Below are positions 46,976-59,500 of a stretch of DNA of 64,000 bases, piece after piece. The position numbers and the translations under genes are program-made. Every line of letters begins with the position of its first letter. The stretch's first letter is position 1. The notes under the pieces were generated by a model. The model was not told the origin of the DNA. It saw only the letters and a program-made list of their open reading frames with translations, and made no database searches. Origin of the DNA: Clavulina sp. PMI_390 (lineage: Eukaryota; Basidiomycota; Agaricomycetes; Cantharellales; Hydnaceae); the NCBI GenBank assembly GCA_015039315.1, contig WIDE01000005.1:462833-526832 (forward strand), in the 5' to 3' direction.

Positions 46976-49900
46976 ATGTCTGAGCCATCTCCAGATCTAA
47001 TTGCTGTTCTCCTCGTCACCGCATCTACTAGCGGGGCAAATCTCATTTTTCGATGGCCTCCGAAACCTCGCCACCCGAAGCGGTTTGTTCGTCCACAACC
47101 TCTCCACGTGGGGGAAGAAAGTGCCAGTGTACCAGCCCAAATGCTCATTGATTCTGCATACGGGAGTTCGCATAACCTATCGAACGAGGCAGCCGAAGAG
47201 CTACTTTCACGAATGAATAAAGATTATGGAATCGATATCTATAATGATGACGACTACCTCTGGCATCGTTCGCGAGTAGCTCCAGTGCTCACTGACGACA
47301 CGGGAGGTATGAATGAATCTAGCGACGGAGAGGCTAGACTAGATACTTCTGATAGTACAAATGTCATCACTGGCGCCGCCTCAGGCAGTGACTCTGGTAA
47401 TCTGCGCACCAATGCCTCCAGAGCATCACGAGAGGCGACCCAAAATCAGAAACGTGGGCCCTCTTCACAAAAGGAATACGACGAGCTTCTCGGATACGAT
47501 GCAGGCTTCCTAGCAGAACTGCTCTCGCCTCTCCCGAGTATGTGCCACCAGAAATTCGAACTCGTAGTCGATGAGCTTGCCTTCATTGGCCACCCTGTCC
47601 ATGCTAAAGTGGATGGGAGTTGGGATTTTATTGAGCTAAACGGGGAATCCGCTCATGGAGGCGCTCCTGGCTCTGCGTTCGGCGAAGAAGCTGATGATGA
47701 GCGTGGTCGAGCTCACGGACGTCCTGGACCTGCAGCTCCGCGGGCCGTGTCTCAACAGCCCAAGCAAAATTTCCAACTGACGCCAGATGATGGGATGGAT
47801 GGTGACACAGAAGAAGCTCCACGACGGCCGTCTCTAGGACAATCAAGGACTGCGATCCCAGCAACGAGCCTCAAGCCATCCCACGCATCTATCGCTTCCA
47901 CCTCCCCCGCACATCGTCGTGCGATGAGCAAACCGCAACCGGTTCAACTTGAATCATTTCATCTTATTCTTGTACTCGACAGACCGGATCCGTCGTCTTT
48001 GGCCTCCACTGACCTTGATCGATATATCGACGCCTACTATACGCAATTTGCGTTCAAATTCACTGCTGCTATGCTGTACGAGCAAGCGACGTCAAACTTC
48101 ATCGCTCAGGAATCGCATGATCTACTCGCCCTCCGAGACAAATGTCTTGTGAGTGGACCCCCCTTTTCCAACCCTTTTGTCACTAACATGCGCTCCGTTT
48201 AGTCCACCAAATCCTCCCCTCCACAATCCTATAAAGAGTTTAACAAATTTTTTGATCGCGCGCTCCGGGAATCGTCCTTGGCTGGTGCGATTCGCACTGC
48301 ATACACAGCCGTTGTTTCCTCCTCCATATGTCAGGTGATGGTCAATTCGGTCCCTGTCAACATACAACTACCACCCGGTCATCTTGACTTGCTGAAGGTT
48401 GGTAATGCACAAAGCAGAAACCCCCTAGCATATAGTCAAGGGTGGGCCGAACTCGGGCAGGATGACTATGAGGAGGCGGGAGACGAGCAGCTAGAAGATG
48501 AGCTCCGATTCGGATGGAAGGTCCCACCTCTTCGGCCATGGAAAACGGTTGCCGTGTTGGATCATTCTATCAAGCCCACGGATATTGCTGTCGCAGGACG
48601 CAGAGCAATGATTGGTCCGTCAAGAATGAGCCCTATAGACACCTTGCCACGTTTCCTCGCCGCAGCTTCGCCCACAATGACGTACGTGGCTTGGATGCTT
48701 AATTTCAGATCCAAATTACTGAACTTATCCCAATCTCAGGCTATTCGCTATCGCACAGTCCATGAAAGTTGATTTGGAGACTGAGCTTTACTCTCTGGTT
48801 CGACTGTTGGTGTACAACCGTAAAGCTAAAATTCTTGATGTAGTGAGAATGGTAAATGTATACACCATCCCCTCATCATTCCCTCGACCGTAAGTCTACT
48901 CATTCCCTGCTACGCGAGCCTTAACATTGATGATGCCGCTCCAGACTCTACGAGCTCACTGAGCAGTTTGCGACCGAATTCCCTAATCTCTCTCCCCTAC
49001 CGGTATTACTCAGTGCCATTTCGCTCTCTCATCGGACTTTCGCCTCAATTGCTGCGTCGGCTCCAGTATCAGCTTCATCAGGTGATCCCCTCTCTGCCCT
49101 GGAAACATACGCCACATCTCCACAACGATCAGACTTCCTTCGCGTTCTTATCTGGATGCTCACACACGACCTTCTCATCATGCTCCATGTCCGCGTCCGC
49201 ATTTATGTCACAAAAGACATAAAAGTCTCAGCACTTCAAGCCCAAAGATCCGATAAGGAACGACGAGCTGCTCGAAAGGCTCGAAAGCAAGCCAGGAGAG
49301 CAAGTGGTAGTCATCTGAGTATTTCGACCCACATACCAACAAAGACCCAGAGCTCTTCCTCGCTCCGGGTTTCCAGGTCACCCATCGCACCTCCTCGATC
49401 GCGATCTCATACATCTCTCCAGTCGGATGCTCGTTCGCGTTCGCTCTCACAGCCCCCTCACCAACCTAAAGGTGCCGGTGCATTCCATAAGCACACCGTT
49501 TCATTTGACAGGAACGTTGTAAATGTTGGGAAATCTGGCCGTGGTGACTCAGGTTCCCCTGCGAGGAATGGCGAATATCTAAAAAGAGACATGGACGACG
49601 ACGACGATGATGATGATGATGATGACGGCGAGGGTGACGATGACGATGACGAGAGCGATGAAGATTCCCAGTCCCGTCAACACAATGCTGGCAGTGACAA
49701 AGAAGATGGCAGTCCTGGTGCTGCGGCAGCAAACAAAACCAGTAGCGAGGTCGAAACGTCAGAACTCGAAGAAGAGGAAGATTTGAACGTGGAGCCATCA
49801 TTTCTTGTCGATCCTGAGCGGGCAACTCGAGCGCAGCGGCGATGGCTTGACGAGATATATCGTGGTCACGACACCCATATGGTCAAAGGATTCCGGAAGT

Positions 49901-50078
49901 CAGGGCCTCTTCGTTCAATTTTGCTCGCAATCTCGCTAAATCGTGACTCGTCTGCCTTAGGATTGTACCATACTGCGATGGAAAGACTACAACGGATGAG
50001 ATCATGTATCGAACGGGTCTGTCCCGAAGTCAGCTGCGCGACATTCTGCGGCTATTTGATAACCATGTGAGCTATTAG
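46976..50078 (+). CDS. NPR3: Nitrogen permease regulator 3 (SEACIT/GATOR1 subunit)
   Basis: The ATG at 46976 starts MSEPSPDLIAVLLVTASTSG with ANLIFRWPPKPRHPKR, the Npr3 entry block. YDELLGYDAGFLAELLSPLP, CHQKFELVVDELAFIGHPVH and FHLILVLDRPDPSSLASTDL follow, with disordered inserts between. A Ser/Arg segment and an acidic run encoded by GAC/GAT repeats (near 49594-49660) precede WLDEIYRGHDTHM. The true C-terminus requires a 75-nt intron (GTCAGG...GCCTTAG) that shifts frame to IVPYCDGKTTTDEIMYRTGL and SRSQLRDILRLFDNHVSY, stop 50078. Npr3 with Npr2 and Iml1 restrains TORC1 under amino-acid shortage at the vacuole. Its 5' end lies 95 bp from the start of the SDH assembly factor gene, a tight divergent promoter. 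Confidence 0.9.
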
Positions 50079-50193
50079 CTCGCCCTACCCATGATCCCTC
50101 CAAACCCTGACGTTTTGCCTGTCAGCTTTTCCTCTTCCTGCATCCATGATCATCTGAACTTGGTGCATCATACTAATTTTTCTATGCTGTAAA

Positions 50194-52154
50194 TTATGTA
50201 TATTCACTTATTGGACTCCCCACCGCACCTTGGGTCTTTGCCTCGCGCCGAATTCTGGCCTCCTCTCGCAGTCTCTGGATCTCGTCATCATGTTTCCCGG
50301 CATTCTCCAACCTTCGATGCGTCCGCGTCTTGATATGTAGCTCCCATTCCCGCCCTTCTTCGAGCATCACGGGACGCTCAGGATCTTTGGTACATGTGCT
50401 ACATATCCTCTTTCGGCGAGCTTCCAGTGTCGCTGAAGGCCTGCCATCCGCACACAGTGAGGGCCACGTCTAAGATGCAGAAAGGCCTTATACTACTTAC
50501 GCGAGGGCCGAGCGCTTGAGAGCTAGTAAATCCTTCGCTGATTGTGAAAGACTGGCAGGTTCTGGCAAGTCTTCCGGCTTTCCTTTCAAGAATGCTGGTC
50601 GTGGAAGTTATTGGCATCAAGTCAAGAGCCTCATTGAGAATCCATGGTGACGTACCCTGCATAATGGCTATTGCCTTGTCTCTCACATCCGTATTCCACC
50701 GCGAACCCAGCTCTGCGGGAAGACAACATGTCGGAGAAGCAACAATCCATTTCTAGCTCGTACTTACCAGTTGCATCCAGCAGATATATTCTTGTTTGTT
50801 CTCCCTCGTTGACCTGAATTTCATTTGCCGAAACAATCGCTGGAATAAGTCGGTTTCTTATCCACTTGACCTGTCGCCGCGAATATTGACGAGTGGAGAG
50901 TTTCATTCGATCTACCCCTTGTCGAAAAGTTTCAGATGTCTGGTCAAGCGAAGTAGGCGATGACGCCAGGAGATCAGCGAATTCCTTATAACCTGTTGTC
51001 AGATGCGTCAGCCGTCGCGAAGTTCCTACGAGAGCATTCGTCGTACCGATAGACTGAAATATTCCCGTGGTGGAATCAGAGTGATCGTTCGCCAGTCCCT
51101 GCTCATCTACAGGGAGCGTCGCAGCAATATTACGGAGCTCCTGAAGCTCATCGATCAGCCCTCCCTAGCCCAGAGTGGATTTCGAGTTCTGTTGTCAACG
51201 TCTGATAGAAGGATATCCTCACAAACCTTGATCATCTCATCTACACGAGCATCCAGACGAGGTTCTAGCACATCTGGGCGAGCATACAACCAGAAGACTA
51301 GCGACGGCATCCTGAAGCGACGGGAAGCATGTCAATTGCCGAGGGGTTCGAGCCGGTCTGGGTTCACAAACCTTGGTAAACTTGCTTTATGATCTTGGGA
51401 GCGCACTGACTCACTGGCCAGGTTGCCAGTCTCTTGCAAGATTTCAAGACTCCTCAGGACTTTTCGTGAATCTCTCCAATGCCATCGCGATGCCATCTCA
51501 GGGTCGAGATGTTGTAAAACACCATGTAAGCTCCAAGCTTGCTCCTCAGAGAGAGTCGCAACAGCTTCACGACTCGGCAAATCTTCATAAAGAGCCCGGA
51601 GCGGTGGAGCAAGTGTCTCAAGCCTTGATCGGAGGATCCCAGACGCGGGAGTTTGAGAACGAGATACTTCTTCTATTGTCGAAGTCGGAGCTGTTGTCAA
51701 TCGCTCAGGGAAGATCAAATGCTGGACCCAGTATAGTGTCCCCCCCGCGACAATAGGAAGTATGCTTTGCTTGTGATAGTCTTCAATCTGAAATTTCATC
51801 TTATTACTTATTCTCTGAAAAATCACACTGGGAGCCACTAACAATATTGATTGCTTCTCCGATCCATTCGCCCACGACAAACTGCTCGCCTGGCTCCTTG
51901 AAGCCCATCAGGACGTGCTCTACACCATTTCGTTCGTCCATTGGGATCTTATTGGTAATGATATCCAGACCACGATATACCTGCATGGCGTCAGCATTTA
52001 TTACACGGCCTTCCTTCCACTGAGCATCTGTCTGTCTAGATTCTCGCAGAGCCTCTGCTAGTTCGACTGCCAATTTTGACTTGCCAACGCCAGTTGTTCC
52101 AATGACGGCAATCAGCGGAGCTGTCATCAGTTTGGATGCCGTATGGCGAATCAT
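50194..52154 (-). CDS. MOD5: tRNA dimethylallyltransferase (MOD5/MiaA family)
   Basis: Two in-frame ATGs lie at 52154 (MIRHTASKLM) and 52127 (MTAPLIAVIGTTGVGKSKLA). P-loop GTTGVGKS is followed by VINADAMQVYRGLDIITNKI and GVEHVLMGFKEPGEQFVVGE. DYHKQSILPIVAGGTLYWVQ is the conserved substrate-handling block. Later, RRICSTCTK-like sequence (KRICSTCTKDPERP), W-E-L and HIKTRTHRRLEN form the C2H2 zinc finger of eukaryotic members, and the tail stops at 50194. The enzyme transfers dimethylallyl to A37 of tRNAs that read codons beginning with U. The short upstream leader could make a mitochondrial isoform, as yeast MOD5 does from its first ATG. Several introns; the exon near 51000-51250 was not resolved in full. 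Confidence 0.9.
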
Positions 52155-52323
52155 AAGGCGGTGTTGATCAGGTGTAAAAGGGGAGCACAACAACAAGCAA
52201 AGCAATGGGCGTGACTGACTCGAACGCGAGGAGTCATCGGTGCCGAAGTCACGGTCACGAGTCAATAAAAGTCTTCCCGAAAAAGCCAGCAGCAGCTCAA
52301 GGAGCACTGTGTAGTTTGTGACG

Positions 52324-54077
52324 ATGAGTACGGACGCTGCGGATCAGAATATTCAGGTATCTAAAACCTTTGTGCGGCCGTGGAATTCGATCGTCTGATC
52401 TTCTCGTGCTTTGGGTATGAATCTTTGGGGATATTAGCTATGGAAGGTACGAAGGACGATCTTGTTGTCTCTTCCTCTCGATCTCACCTCCGATGGGTCC
52501 CTTTCATAGGTCAAGAAGTTGATTAGAAGTTTGGATGCTGCTAGAGGGTACGTCACTCGCCAAATCCTTCGCAAGCGTCGCCCTCACTTGCTTGTATACA
52601 GCGCTGGCACATCCATGATCAGTCTCATCATTCCTCCCAAGGTTAGTTTTGTAGTGAAGAACAAAGCACCTTGCTTTCTTTACTCACTCGATATCCTGCA
52701 GGATCAAATCTCTCGAGTTTCTGCAATGCTCACGCAAGAGTATGGCACTGCCTCCAACATCAAGTCTCGCGTCAATCGACTTTCCGTGCTTGCCGCCATC
52801 ACCAGTACCCAGCAGCGTCTCAAGCTGTATAACCGTGTCCCACCTAATGGTCTTGTCCTCTTCGTCGGAACTATCCTGACGGATGAGGGCAAGGAAAAGA
52901 AAGTCTCGTTTGATTTCGAGCCTCACAAGCCTATCAATACGTAAGTATCCTGAATTCTTTGTACTTGATGCCCCCGTGCTTATTTCCCCCCGCCAGTTCC
53001 CTCTATCTTTGCGACAACAAATTCCATACCGAAGCCCTCCAAGAGCTGCTTGAGTCGGACACCCGATTCGGCTTCATTGTGATGGACGGTAACGGCTCGC
53101 TGTTCGGAACGCTCGCAGGAAATACGCGAGAGGTCATCCACAAATTTACTGTCGACCTGCCCAAGAAGCACGGTCGTGGTGGTCAGTCAGCGCTTCGTTT
53201 CTCTCGTCTCCGTGACGAGAAGCGACACAACTACGTTCGTAAAGTCGCTGAGCTTGCCGTTCAGCACTTTATCACCAACGACAAGGTGAACGTGCAAGGC
53301 CTCGTGCTAGCTGGTAGCGCCGATTTCAAGACCGAGCTCGGTGGAAGTGACTTGTTCGATCCTCGCCTTGGAGCCAAGGTCATCAAGATCGTCGATGTCA
53401 GTTATGGTGGCGAAAACGGATTCAATCAGGCTATCGAGCTTGCTGCTGATGCCCTTAGCAACGTCAAGTTCGTCCAAGAGAAGAAGCTTATCCAGCAATA
53501 CTTCGACGAGATCAGCCAGGATACCGGCAAGTATTGCTTTGGTGTTGAGGACACCCTCAAGGGTCTTGAGCTTGGTGCCGTTGAGACGTTGATTGTCTGG
53601 GAGAATCTCGATATTACCCGGTATACTTTGCGCAATGCCGCTGGGGGTGAGTACCCCTGACCTATTTGCCTTTTACGATACTGCTGCTGACCTGATACCT
53701 TCAGAGGAAATCGTGGTATACGCGAACAAGGAGACCGAGAAGGATCGCGAGAAGTTTATGGACAAGTCCACTGGTCTCGAGATGGAACAGGCAGCCGAGC
53801 CTCAAAGTCTTCTTGAATGGTTCACTGAGAAGTACAAGGAATTCGGCGCCAACCTCGAGGTAAATATTAGCCCCATGATCTATAGTACCCCTCTCTCATC
53901 TTCTACCTTCCTTCTATCGCATAGTTCGTGTCGAACAAGAGCCAAGAAGGTGCCCAGTTCGTGAAGGGCTTCGGCGGTATTGGGGGAATCCTGCGATACA
54001 AAGTCGACTTTACCAATCTTGCGGGCGCGGAAGAAGATGAGGATGAGTTCTTCTCCGATTCTGATGATGGCCTGTGA
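52324..54077 (+). CDS. SUP45: Eukaryotic peptide chain release factor 1 (eRF1)
   Basis: Exon 1 (52324-52356, [11 protein letters not shown]) is followed by an apparent 9-nt exon at 52438-52446 coding LWK and by exon 3 from 52510 ([13 protein letters not shown]), reproducing the conserved IWK-I-KKLI order. NIKS (52756-52767) and the YLCDNKF motif mark the stop-codon-reading N domain. [20 protein letters not shown] near 53175 is the GGQ hydrolysis motif of the M domain. The C domain ends [19 protein letters not shown] with an acidic tail FFSDSDDGL, stop 54077. It terminates translation at all three stop codons with eRF3. All functional motifs are present; length is about 435 residues, as expected. 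Confidence 0.96.
52438..52446 (+). other. SUP45: Nine-nucleotide micro-exon of eRF1
   Basis: CTATGGAAG is bounded by ATTAG on the left and GTACGA on the right, in phase 0 with both neighbours. It supplies Leu-Trp-Lys where other eRF1 proteins have a conserved Trp-Lys before KKLI. Flanking introns are 81 and 63 nt. Confidence 0.8.
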
Positions 54078-54762
54078 CATGTATGTCCAGGACGCTACAC
54101 ATCTGAGCACTGTGTGCGTCCACAAGGCGTTCCCGAGCACCAAGACGTGCGTGACGCTGTGGACGTAGCAGGAGGGGAGGAGAAGAGCTGTTGTGGAGAC
54201 TGTCAAAGAAGTGAGTCGGATATGAAGATCGCCAAAGTGGAGGCGGAGGAGAACGGTGGGGTGAAGGCGAAGGTGAAAGAAAATTGTTCCGTTTCATTTG
54301 TGTTGCGTGCGCCGCTCGCGGGTGAAGGACGATGGTCGGTGAAGCCGGCCTCGCCTCGCCTGCTCCTTCCAGAGGGCAGCATGGTAACACCCCTCTGTGT
54401 CGAGAAGGTTGGTGGCCTGGGTGCACGCACACTTCTCGCCTCGTATTTGGACTTGCCTCTTGCTCAAGGCCATGTTGTCTGATCGATCGTGATGTGAAAT
54501 TAGTTCAAACTCTCAATTCCAGTCATTTGTTCCGTTCATCGATCTTATTTGATCTGTCAATGGAGATCTTAGGGCTGAAAAACAGCCAGGCTTCTTCGAC
54601 AATTAACTTTGTTGTTGTTTACGCGTGGCACTCTTTTAGTTTTCCCACGGTCCCCGCACTGCTGACTCCAAACTACCATCTTATCTACCACCTCAACCTG
54701 ATGTCTATTGCACCTTTTGCCTTTAAGACTCGTACCTCTGTATCTCGCGTTTACATTCTATC
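54078..54762. other. Intergenic region with overlapping GC-rich open frames
   Basis: Frames at 54114-54482 (+), 54010-54432 (-) and 54203-54430 (-) are open together, as expected for GC-rich DNA; none shows a motif or splice support. Probably the 3' UTR of eRF1 and the 5' flank of the next gene. Confidence 0.5.
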
Positions 54763-56222
54763 ATGCAGCTTTCCCCACCACAGCAGAATCCCTGGCATGC
54801 CACACCCCTGGCAGCAGGCCAATGCGATGACCTCGCCCTCCTTCGTGAAACAACACGCAGAGGAGAGCCATCTAACACAGGCTCACGGATCGCATATGAT
54901 CTAATGATGCTCTACGTGTGGTTATTTTCAGGGATGGTCCCTATCCCTCCCCTTATCCAATCTGTCAGCAACGCAGGCTTGCGAATTGACCGCACCCCTC
55001 GTGTCGCTGTGCGTCCGGATCCCAGTATCCACTCTCCGCCGCCCACTATCTTCTTCCCGGAGCTTCCAAGACCTTACGAGTCCATTTGTTGCAGCGGTAG
55101 TCTCGTGTGCCAGCCTCAGGCCCCATCAAAGGGCATCGCATCCGCAATCACCCGCGCAGCCCAACTTGCTGGAGAACAGATCATACGTCATTCCCCCCTC
55201 GCCTTGGGTCAGCGGCGAACTCTTCGGAATGTTTCCAAGTATGATATCGATGCCAATGCTTCTCGTGCGCTTCTTACGCACGTGGCTAGCTTTATCATGA
55301 GCTCAGAACGAGGATGGAATCGCCCACAGGTACGACTGATCTTCAACCCTGCTTCTTTAGATTGCTAATTCACTTGAATCTCCCTTAGGTGTACTATCCC
55401 CGACCAATCACGCGCTATCACTCTCCAAGTTTGCCATCATACACTCTTGAGGGTCCATCTCACACTCCAGTCTTGGTGCCAATCTCTTATCCGAACCTCG
55501 TAGAACAAGGGGAGGACTCACGACAGGACCAGGGGTCTGTTCATTGGAGCTCTGATCCGTCTGGAGAATTCTCCCGGAGAGATCTTACCGCCCAACCTCC
55601 GGACGTTTGTCTCCTTCCCAATTCACTCTCCTTATCCCTCTCCCATCCCACTACCCCAGATCCCCCGCGCCCACAGCGAGAAAATCGTTCCCTAGCCACT
55701 CTTTTGTTCGTTTCCCCGGACGACAGCGATCTGGAGTCAGAGGCTGATAACAATGACGATGATGAAGATGACCTCAAGTCGTCATTCATTTTGACGAACC
55801 TTCCGAGCGTGGCGATTCACTATCGTGGCGCCTCAGTGGCGAAGTCTGAGGCAGTCGATGGCTCACCTATGCGCGCCTGCGACCAGTATCAATCCTCCAT
55901 CTTTGTGGAGTCTCACAAGACAGTGAGATTTTCCGCGGAGATCCACATCATCGTTCCCATCGTTGACTTCTCGCACCTCGTGGCCGATGAGCCCACTGGC
56001 CACGAACTAATGGCTATGGCACGAGAGCATCGGCTTCAAAAGTCAAAGTCCAAACAGCCGCGCCGAAAGCGTCAGCTGGTCAAAGCTTCGACCGTCGGTC
56101 TCCGTGTGCGGGCCAAGTTTGTCCATCGTTTCCGACGCCGCGACAAATCTGCTTCGGCTTCTGAAGCGGACGTTGAGATACTTGGTTTCCAGGAATTGAC
56201 GCCTGGTATGACATGGCACTAG
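54763..56222 (+). CDS. Unknown protein with KTVRF PP1-docking-like motif
   Basis: The ATG at 54763 (MQLSPPQQNPWHATPLAAGQ) is followed by a probable intron from GTGAAA near 54845 to TTTTCAG near 54930; the next exon reads MVPIPPLIQSVSNAG, then FFPELPRPYESICCSG, KGIASAITRAAQLAGEQIIR and SERGWNRPQ. After GTACGA...CCTTAG the last exon starts VYYPRPITRYHSPSLPSY, with an acidic run near 55740-55775, and KTVRFSAEIHIIVPIVDFSH. A basic segment (KSKSKQPRRKRQLVKAS) could be a nuclear signal. The protein is proline- and serine-rich and mostly disordered; I recognise no family. KTVRF fits the K/R-x-V-x-F consensus for protein phosphatase 1 binding, a suggestion only. Stop 56222. Confidence 0.6.
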
Positions 56223-56545
56223 AGGTCACGTTATTGTTGAGGATGAGCGGGATCTCCAGGGTTTTCGTTTCGCGCTTGCTTTATTCCATTACGAGCTTTT
56301 CTCAAGTTCGCTTTCGCCCTTCCATTGCATTTCCTTGCATCTGACTGCGTCGCATTGTATCTGTTCTCGATTCGTTGTATCATCATACCCTCACCTGTAT
56401 TCACCACCACACATTATGTTACTGCCTGAAAATAAAAACACCACTTAACTCTTATTTCACGACGTCGTTATGATAAGCCAGGGTCAAGTTTGTGTCCGAT
56501 GAAGACTTGATTGGTGGACTATACAAGGGTAGGAATACTAGTAAC
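56223..56545. other. Convergent intergenic region
   Basis: Between the stops of the unknown protein (+) and Cwf19 (-). AT-rich with a possible polyadenylation context (aaaataaaaac) near 56430. No gene seen. Confidence 0.5.
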
Positions 56546-59500
56546 TCAAGAACTCTTTTCTATCATCCCCGTCCAATCAAACTTTTTGTAGGTTTTGTTG
56601 AACTTGTCAACCCGTTCCTTGTTAAGCCGCAGATCCATCCGACGAGGTTTCCTCCATCTCCTTGGCTCAACGTCGATCAGGTTCCCAATGATCTCGGCCG
56701 CGAACCACCTAGGAGATGATATTGTCATGAGCTGAGTCTATATCAAGTGGTGAAGGATGGGCTAACCTTGGGAACTCGCCCCCACCACGGTCACCTTCGT
56801 CAACTTGGGCCCCAGTGTCATCACCAGCAGCTGCAGAGTCACCGACACCCTCGATGACGTGTCCGTAACCTTTCTCTCCCTTGTAGTCCCACTGGACCAT
56901 GAAATACGGAAGGTTCTTCACCATGGCGCGGCGGAATCCGCCTGGGCGAGCGGAGAAGTCGATGAGCTTCTTGTGCTGGGACCACTCTGCCTCTGAAGCA
57001 AGGATGGATTCCTTCACAGGAGCGAAACCTGAGTGAGCATAGCTGGTCAAACAAGACATAGGGTCATACGTACTCGGAAGTAAGCAGGGAGTTCGTCAAA
57101 GACTTCCAGTGGCACTGGAACACATTCAATATATGTGTGTTTCTGCCATTTGAAGTTGAGGACAGTTTCGTAGAACATGACGCCTTTATTTGCGGCAGCG
57201 GCCATTCTGATGAGACACTTCATAAAGTTCTGAAGGATGAAAACGTAATGAGTTCAAGGGTGCTTTGGTATGCGCAGGTGATAGCAAGATACACTTACCC
57301 GAACCTCTTCCCAAACATCATCATCAGCCTCCAGCATGCAGAAATGGTGCTGGATGGGAACAATGTAGCAGTGACCCTCGGTAAGTTCCTCGTTGAGTGT
57401 ACAAGAGAGATACACTCGAGTGCCCATGGCAATCACCCCAGCTTTAGGGAGTTCATCATGTTCACCAAAGCAGAATTGACATTGTGCCAAGGCTTTTTGT
57501 GATTTAGAGAAATCTTTGTTGCACAAACATGTGTCAGAGGGGGGATAAAGAGGAGCGATGAAGGAAACTGCATACCGTTTATTGCGAACTGTCGCTTCAT
57601 CGCGTCAGTCCTCATCTTCTTCCTTCCTAGCTTCTCTGCATTGTCATCCATATACTCGAGATCATCCTGGAAGTCAAATACACGTCAGACATTGTATGAA
57701 GGTTGCCGGCTACGAAAGCCTACCTGGAATTTGCCATCTGTAGTAATGGCTCGAGCCAACTCTGCATCCATATCACGCTGGTCTTGCATTCCAGCTCCAG
57801 ACCGCTCATGCCGCAGCATGTCGCCAAGCGACATAGTGTCGTCGTCAGCATTGATGCGTAGGAGCTCGCCTGTTTTTCGGTCACGAGTCTCAACATACTG
57901 CAGATGAAAGTGATCAACTTCTCTGCAATACGAATTAGCAAGAGAAAGCAAACCTTTTCCTTCTTCCGTCGGTTGCCAGGGCGCATCTCCGGGGTTGGCT
58001 CGTTCTTCCCATGACCAATGTCATAGAGCCTGCCTTGAGCGTCGACAGTAGGAACCATCTCGATTCTGTCACCAATAGATGTCTCATCTTCTCCTTCGCC
58101 TGGCCCCTCCATAGCACGCCGGCGTTCTTCATCAAACTGCTTCTCAAGCGCTGCGGCATCGGGGGCATTCATAAGTTTTGCTTTCAGGACTCGAGCCTGG
58201 AGTTTATTGAGGCTGGAGGGAGACAGCGCGCGCTTTCGTGGGGAGCCATCAGATATGCCTTGCTGTCGCTGGAGAAGGGCAGTAGGGACAAGTGCAGAGG
58301 GGACTGGAGATGAGGCGCCAGTTGGTGTACCAGCAAACGAGGAGCGTTTGGTAGCAGAGGCAGAAGCACCCTTCAGAGCGTCAACTCGAGGGTTGGTCGT
58401 CAATGATGAGGAGGGTTGGGGAGTGGAAGGGGTCGAGTCGCCGCCAGGCCGACGGAACGAATTTCGACTCGAAGGCCGAGTGTCGGGGTTACCAGCATCG
58501 GTGAACATCCAACGTTTTTCGCCTCCACTTGGAGTCCGTGTGGAAGAATCAGACTCCATGGTCCTCCCTGCTGGAAGTGGCGCTCTTCCGCCTCCTGGAC
58601 CTCCCGCTCCCCCTGACCGACGAGATTCTCTTTCATCGAGATATCGACGCTCTTCTTTCGCTTCCTCGAACTCCTCTGGGTTATCGTAGCGTTCACGGGC
58701 CACCTCCTCAACGGGACGATCTTCCTCTTCAGCCTGCTCGTAGGTTCGCTGGAGCTTGCGCATCCGCCATTGTGAACCTGGCCCGCCAAAGACAATTTTC
58801 GGTGCAGGGGTCGGAGCCGCGTACTCGTCGATAGATTTACCCTCTCTCAGCTGAACGTTAAGCTCTTTCGAGCTGATCACGAGCTGGTAATAACAATTAT
58901 GCTAAGAATATGAAAGGTTCCAAGTAGGAATAGTGGTTACTTTCACATACCTTAGTAGGGTCTGGCTTTTCTGGCCTGTTCTTCTTCCGCTCTGTTCCAA
59001 GGGAACTGAAGAAATCCACTCCACCACCCATTGTTCGTCGGCTCTCGGTTGGGTCACCGTAGTCTTCCGTTAAGCCCGCTTCATCATCGGCAGAAATGAT
59101 GGCGCGCGAAGTGGCTGGTTGTCGAGTTTCGGAGACAATTGTTGGAGTAGGGTCGAGTAGCATCCACTCGTCGCGCTGGAGCTTAGACTCAGTAGGCTGA
59201 GGGGGAGGGATGGGAGTAGATTGTGAGCTAGGCTCAGAAGCATGGGACGTAAGAGTCATGCTGGCAGCAGTAGGGATATCTGAAGCAATGACCTGTGTGG
59301 TATCATTAGCATTGGAGGAGACGAAGGCAGCTGGTTGACTGTTCACCCTTTCACCACCCTCCGTAACATCTTTCTCAACCCACTCGTCTTCACCATCGTC
59401 ATCAACCACATTCAGTCCATTTGACGCGTCGTTAGAGTGTCGTTCACCGTGTCTATTGCTGGAGGACCGATGATGCTTTGAGTGCAAGTGAGTGTCGTCA

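Noticed and set aside
54010..54482. Overlapping open frames on both strands 3' of eRF1
   Set aside because: Three frames are open together in GC-rich DNA; none has motifs or splice support.
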